Shown here in pieces: positions 59,379 through 64,000 of a DNA stretch of 64,000 bases. A model generated the notes under the pieces. That model was given only the letters and a program-made list of their open reading frames with translations, was not told the DNA's origin and did not search any database. The DNA comes from Brachionus plicatilis. Lineage: Eukaryota; Rotifera; Eurotatoria; Ploima; Brachionidae. The first letter of the stretch is position 1, and every line of letters begins with the position of its first letter. The stretch lies in assembly GCA_010279815.1 (NCBI GenBank), contig QEOQ01000180.1:2019214-2083213 (forward strand), written 5' to 3'. The translations under genes were made by a program, and so were the position numbers.

Positions 59379-62101
59379 GTAAATAAACTTTTTAATAAAT
59401 AATTTAGACCGATCAATTTTATGACCCACTGATCATATAAATATAAATTAATAAGTAACTTACTAGAATATTATCAAAAATAATCCAACATTTTAGTGAA
59501 TTAAATTTAATTGTTTTTTTTTCAAAATAAATTTTAAGTTTGAAAAACTGCCAGATGATTTAACATTGAAACACGAAATGACTTAAAAATTTGAGACATA
59601 TTCATGCTTTTCAAATATCTATCAAAAAATTATTTTTAAGCAAGAATATTTAAGAATAAATTTAAATATAGCTTAAAGTTTTAGTTTAATATTGAACTTA
59701 AATTATTTAAATTTAATTTCTAATTATGGGAAAATATTTTAAAAAAGTTTTTAATAAAAAATGGTTTGTGTAAGCTACTATACTTGTTTGAAATTAATGT
59801 TTCTCATTTAACAATCAAAACCTATTTGTTAATTGTTTTTTTAAATTTCATAGCTAGCCTTGTATGTGAATGTATGAATTAATACTTAAAACTCGGATTT
59901 AAATGTCCGGAGTAAAAATTTTTTCAAAAGTTATAATAAATCCTGCATTAAAATTTTTATAAAACTTCTAACTTGTTGCTGCAATAAGTACGAAACAAGT
60001 TCAAAACATTTGAATAATTTTTAAATACTTAAATTTCATTTAAAAACAAAAGTTTTTTTGAAATTGTTTTGGACTTGCGGCATTAAGTCTGATATTTTTA
60101 TAAAATTTCAAGAATCGATGCAAAATCTATAATTATTTATTTTAAAAATTTCAATAATTAATCCCGTATTGCTTTACAAGATTTAACGGTACTTTTTTCC
60201 TTAATTAAATTATTAATATTTCATATTTTAAAAATTTAAATGCATCTTTGTCACCTAAACTTCGTTTAACTTCGAATTAAAGTGCATTTAAAAAAGAAAA
60301 ATTACTAATTTATTATATAAAAAATTACGCAAGATTGGACGATTTTTAATATATTTAAAAAATGATTTTTAATGATGTTTTATTTTTCAGACTAAAAGTT
60401 TTTTATTTAAAAATTTAATTTATTCTTCACATAAAAAATATGATCACTAAATGAATAAATAATTAATTATAAACGATTATTATATAGAGAGAAAAATATT
60501 CTCCTGAGTCAATTTTTATGAAAGAAGTGTAATAATATAATAGCCGATTTAGTGAAAATTGTTGTCGATTTGGCAAAATGTAAATAATTTTTTATTTTTA
60601 TATATTTAATCACACAATATATATATATTAAAATGTAAAAATGTAAATTATTTAAATTTTGCGGTCGATTAGTCGAAAAAAATTAGAAGACAACACAGAT
60701 ATTTTTATATGGTTGGAATAAAAAAAAGCGAAAAATCAAAATATTAAAATTATTTAGTGAATTCGATGACATAAATGATGAAGAAACTCAGTATATGCTT
60801 GGTATAAAATTTTACGAGACATTTTAATTTTTTAAATGATTTATAGAACAAAATTAAAATGTCACAATTGACTTATTTCGGTAAATAATATTGTATTTTT
60901 ACATTTTCGTATTTTTATATATTAATCGCTCAAAAATACTAGAAAATATAAATATATATATATGTGAAAATGTAGAAATGTGAAATTATTCAAATTTTGC
61001 AATTGATTAGTCCATAAAAATAAGTCGACCACTAATTTTTTTGTATTGTTTAAATAAAGTCGATTTAATAATTTATCAAAAATGTGATTCTTTTTGTATC
61101 TTAACTTCTGGTTGCATTTAAACAAACAGAATCAAAAAATTATTTTTCGCAATTTTTCTTAGCAAATTTTATTTGTGTATAATTTTCTATTGCGAGATAA
61201 ATTCTCAGCTATCTAATTATTTTTCTTGAGTTTGAATAAAACTGTATATAAAAATCAAAATATTAAAATCATTTAGCGAATGAAGCTTATTACAAATTTT
61301 TGTGAGATATTTAAATTTTTTAAATGATTTATAAAACAAAATTAAAAATTCACTATTGACTAATTTCGGTAAAAAAAATTTTTTTTGGTCAAAAGCCAAA
61401 TAGGAAAAAAGACCACCGCTTGTAATGCAGTACAATTAGCCTATTTTGTTTTTTTTTCTAAAGAAAATTGGACTAAATCTAAAATTTGGTTGCTAATTAA
61501 TATTATTAAATATTAGTGATCTTATTAACTAGTACCAAGTTCTAAATAGTCTATTAAAAATTTCTTTTTAGCATTTAGTGTATTGTAAATTTGAATAAAT
61601 AAATTATTAACCAATTCTATTTTACAAAATTCAAATACGAATATTTTTTTAATTCACTTTTTTTTTTTTCTTTTTTTTTTCATTTTGTCAGTGTGAACTT
61701 ATCAATAAATAATGATAATAATTATTAAATAGAAAAAAAATTTTAGCAATAAAAATAAAATCATTAAGTTAAATTAGGAGAAAATATTACCTTCATGTTG
61801 AAATTAATAAGTTGACGTTTATTTTTGTTATTGTTTATAATTACTTTTTGTTGAAAATAATTTTTTTACTGTCGAAATTAATTAGTTGTAAAAAAAAATT
61901 GTTGAATACAATTACTTTTTGTTCAATTAAATTAGTTTATTTACAAAAATTTTTATTTTAAGTTTAAAATAATTTCTTTCTTTTGAAAAAATAATAATAA
62001 TAATTTATTATATTGTACAATATTTCAATAATCAAAATAAAAAAAATAAATAAAAAACAAAAAACATATTTGATTATTGCCACAGTATTCCTCAACATTA
62101 T
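59379..62101. other. AT-rich non-coding DNA, probably MED1 intron
   Basis: No exon matching the following part of MED1 was found. The sequence is dominated by A/T runs. Two related segments (about 60540-61130 and 61200-61390) share motifs such as AAAATCAAAATATTAAAAT followed by ATTTAG and CGGTAAA, suggesting an old duplication. Confidence 0.4.
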
Positions 62102-63208
62102 TTAGCTTTTGCTGGTCTTCAAGCTTTTGCTTTTAAAGCAAAAGTTTTCTGAATAATCTTCAATGGAAATTTATCAAAATTAACTTTATTATCGAATTCT
62201 AGTTTATTAGATCTCGAGTTATTGTAATCGAGATTCATATTAAACTTGAATTGGATATATCTAATAAAACAAAATTTTCAGAATTACCTATTTTCTTTAT
62301 TAAAGCATTGCCATTATTTAAATAATTTGCATTCTGTAATAACCCAGTTTTAATAGCCTTGGCTTCATCTGCAATTAAAATTTCTGGTTTAAAACCCTAT
62401 TTGAAGTTTATGATCAATTTTTGATGCTCAAAATGATCAAATCAAACTAAAACTATTAGATAAATTGTTATTTCTTATTAGAAATAATGCAGAGATATAT
62501 TTTTTATACAATGTGAGGATTTAGTATACAATGTTAAATAAAAAAATAAACTTGGCAAAATCAAAATGTACATTGCAAAATGTACACCATCGAAATGATG
62601 CTATTTTGAGTGGATAATTTTTTGCAGACTTTTGCAGATTTTACCTTTAGATTTAACAAAGTATGTTAAAACCAAAAATTTACGTCTGCACTAATTGTAT
62701 TTAAAAATTAAAATTTATTTTAAATTTTTAGTTTGATTTGATAATTTTGAGCATCGAAAATTGATCATAAACTTCATCTTGCCTATTTGAAGACATTTTT
62801 TAGTTGTTTTTTTGGTACTGTTAATATAAATTCAAAATTCAAATCTCCAGTCTCTGTTGAAAAAATACTAATACAAATTAGAGTTGTTTAAAAGTCACAA
62901 ATCTGAAGTCAAGTCCAAGTCCAGACTTTTATTTTTAATTCCAACGTGAGCAAGGCTTTAAAATTTTGAATACTGAAGAAGAAATTTATGCTAAAATTGC
63001 AACAAAATTCTGATATTGGGCAAGTCTATTGCATTAGACAACCCAAGAGTATATAAATTTTTTGATATAAAGCCTGATCTAGCAAATTTAAAAAAAAAAA
63101 TTCTGGACTTGGATTTTTTTTAGGACTTTTAAACAACTCTGATACAAATACCTTTAACTTCTTGCACTCTGTTTGCAAATCAGCAACTTTCCACGATAAA
63201 TAAACCAT
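62102..63208 (-). CDS. Possible small minus-strand gene, incomplete model
   Basis: Three exon-like pieces are seen on the minus strand: 63208-63152 (ATG start, MVYLSWKVADLQTECKKLK, then a GTATTT donor), 62368-62288 (TTGCAG acceptor, AKAIKTGLLQNANYLNNGNA, GTAATT donor) and 62148-62102 (NFCFKSKSLKTSKS then stop). The last two join in phase; the first ends in phase 0 while the second needs one extra base, so an exon is missing or the model is wrong. The gap is disrupted by two MITEs. No family is recognised. It would lie inside or downstream of MED1 on the opposite strand. Confidence 0.3.
62396..62792. mobile_element. MITE with long inverted repeats
   Basis: Inverted arms of about 50 bases (TTTATGATCAATTTTTGATG near 62407 and its complement near 62768; CTCAAAATGATCAAATCAAA against its complement) bound a non-coding core. 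The same 11-base string CCTATTTGAAG occurs at 62396-62406 and 62782-62792 and could be a target duplication, though the right copy is separated from the arm by a few bases. Confidence 0.65.
62879..63141. mobile_element. hAT-type MITE, copy 2
   Basis: The 263-bp element has the same ends and interior as copy 1 (shared TTTTGAATACTGAAGAAGAA and AGAGTATATAAATTTTTTGA) and its own perfect 8-bp duplication ATACAAAT at 62871-62878 and 63142-63149. The left terminal base is T rather than C. Different duplications at the two sites show independent insertions. Confidence 0.92.
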
Positions 63209-63450
63209 TTTAATTCAATTTAATTTGAATTTTTTTAAAACTCCAAACTAAATATTGTAGAATAAAATAAATTATTTTCAACAAAACTAAATTAAAATAA
63301 ACAAAAACTAATTAATTTCAGTTTGTTGAGTAAATTTTTTTTGTCCAAAATAGAATTTTTATTTTTTCAACCAAAAGTAACTAATCACAACAAAAAGTAA
63401 TTATTTTCAAAGTACAGGTAATTAACAGCCTTAAATAAGTAGAATTATTA

Positions 63451-63945
63451 ACAGAGTTGGTCAAAAGTCAAACTTTAAAGTCAGAATCGTTAAAAGTCAA
63501 AGTCAGATTTTGACTTGAATTTAAAATAATTTCAAAGTCAAAATCTGACCTTGACTTGAGTCCACTCAAGTCAACTAAATTATTTTCTAATTTTTAAATC
63601 TTCTTTAACTTAATTAAAAAAATTATGAAAATAAATATTTATATATATTTAAGCTTAAAAAATGTTGCAAATATTGAAAAAAAATGTAGGACTTTTAGTC
63701 ATTTTTAAAAACACACTAAATAAAAGAAAGTAAAATTAAATATTAAAAGGCTTATTATTTTTTTTAATTAATTTTTTATTTGAACAAGTTTTTATAAAAA
63801 GTTTTTAATAGTGATACTTTATTGAATAAGTTATATTTAAAAATTAATTTTTAATTTTTTTTTTTTAATCTTTAACTTACTTTAAATAACTTTTTTTAAA
63901 ATTTTTGACACAAGTCAAGTGCAAGTCAGTACTTTGACTTGTTTC
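63451..63945. repeat. AAGTC-rich repeat region
   Basis: Clusters of AAGTCAAA, GTCAGATTTTGACTTGA and CAAGTC occur at 63455-63575 and 63910-63945. The left edge (ACAGAGTTGGTCAAAAGTCA) resembles the hAT MITE terminus with changes. The element may run past the end of the window. Confidence 0.5.
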
Positions 63946-64000
63946 AAAAATTCGAAAATAATCAATTCAAAAATTTTACTAATTTTTAAAATAGAATTAA

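Noticed and set aside
1..64000. CRISPR arrays, bacterial operons or rRNA genes
   Set aside because: No regularly spaced direct repeats, no ribosome-binding-site gene structure and no rRNA-like conserved blocks; the intron-rich genes are eukaryotic.

Overview
The window looks like nuclear DNA of a small invertebrate animal. It is very AT-rich, and its genes are split by many introns of about 49-60 bases with GT..AG ends. Five genes are recognisable animal orthologues: LRRC59, NFXL1, ECSIT, a GRAF/ARHGAP26-type BAR-PH-RhoGAP-SH3 protein, and MED1. The low GC, mini-introns and compact gene pairs fit a monogonont rotifer such as Brachionus; that is an inference from composition and gene style, not a proof. 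Gene models were built by hand from homology, reading frame and splice phase.

Layout. 301-760: decayed Ty3/gypsy reverse transcriptase. 1117-8284: LRRC59 (minus) and NFXL1 (plus), divergent, sharing about 200 bp of promoter; NFXL1 intron 11 carries a piggyBac-like element with a Tc1/mariner MITE nested inside it. 8285-16229: long non-coding stretch with a retrotransposon tail. 16230-21222: two unrecognised plus-strand genes, one a predicted type I membrane protein. 21746-29299: two tandem genes for small single-pass membrane proteins that look like paralogues; both have the membrane helix split by a phase-0 intron and both carry a large transposon-filled intron of about 3 kb. 29344-37751: ECSIT and GRAF-like genes, both minus; ECSIT converges on the preceding gene with 44 bp between stop codons. 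37752-51643: almost gene-free, with transposon debris and a GC-rich tandem repeat. 51644-59378: the 5' part of MED1, interrupted in a candidate first intron by a strikingly GC-rich Ty3/gypsy element. 59379-64000: mostly non-coding, with two MITEs and a doubtful small minus-strand gene.

The host genes are unrelated housekeeping or signalling genes: ER membrane (LRRC59, NFXL1), mitochondria (ECSIT), membrane/actin remodelling (GRAF) and transcription (MED1). The most unusual observations are the gypsy element, whose protease segment is inverted relative to gag and pol; the tandem paralogous membrane-protein pair; an Asn/Ser-rich insert inside the RhoGAP domain; and a set of non-autonomous DNA transposons with readable target-site duplications (hAT 8 bp, piggyBac TTAA, Tc1/mariner TA).
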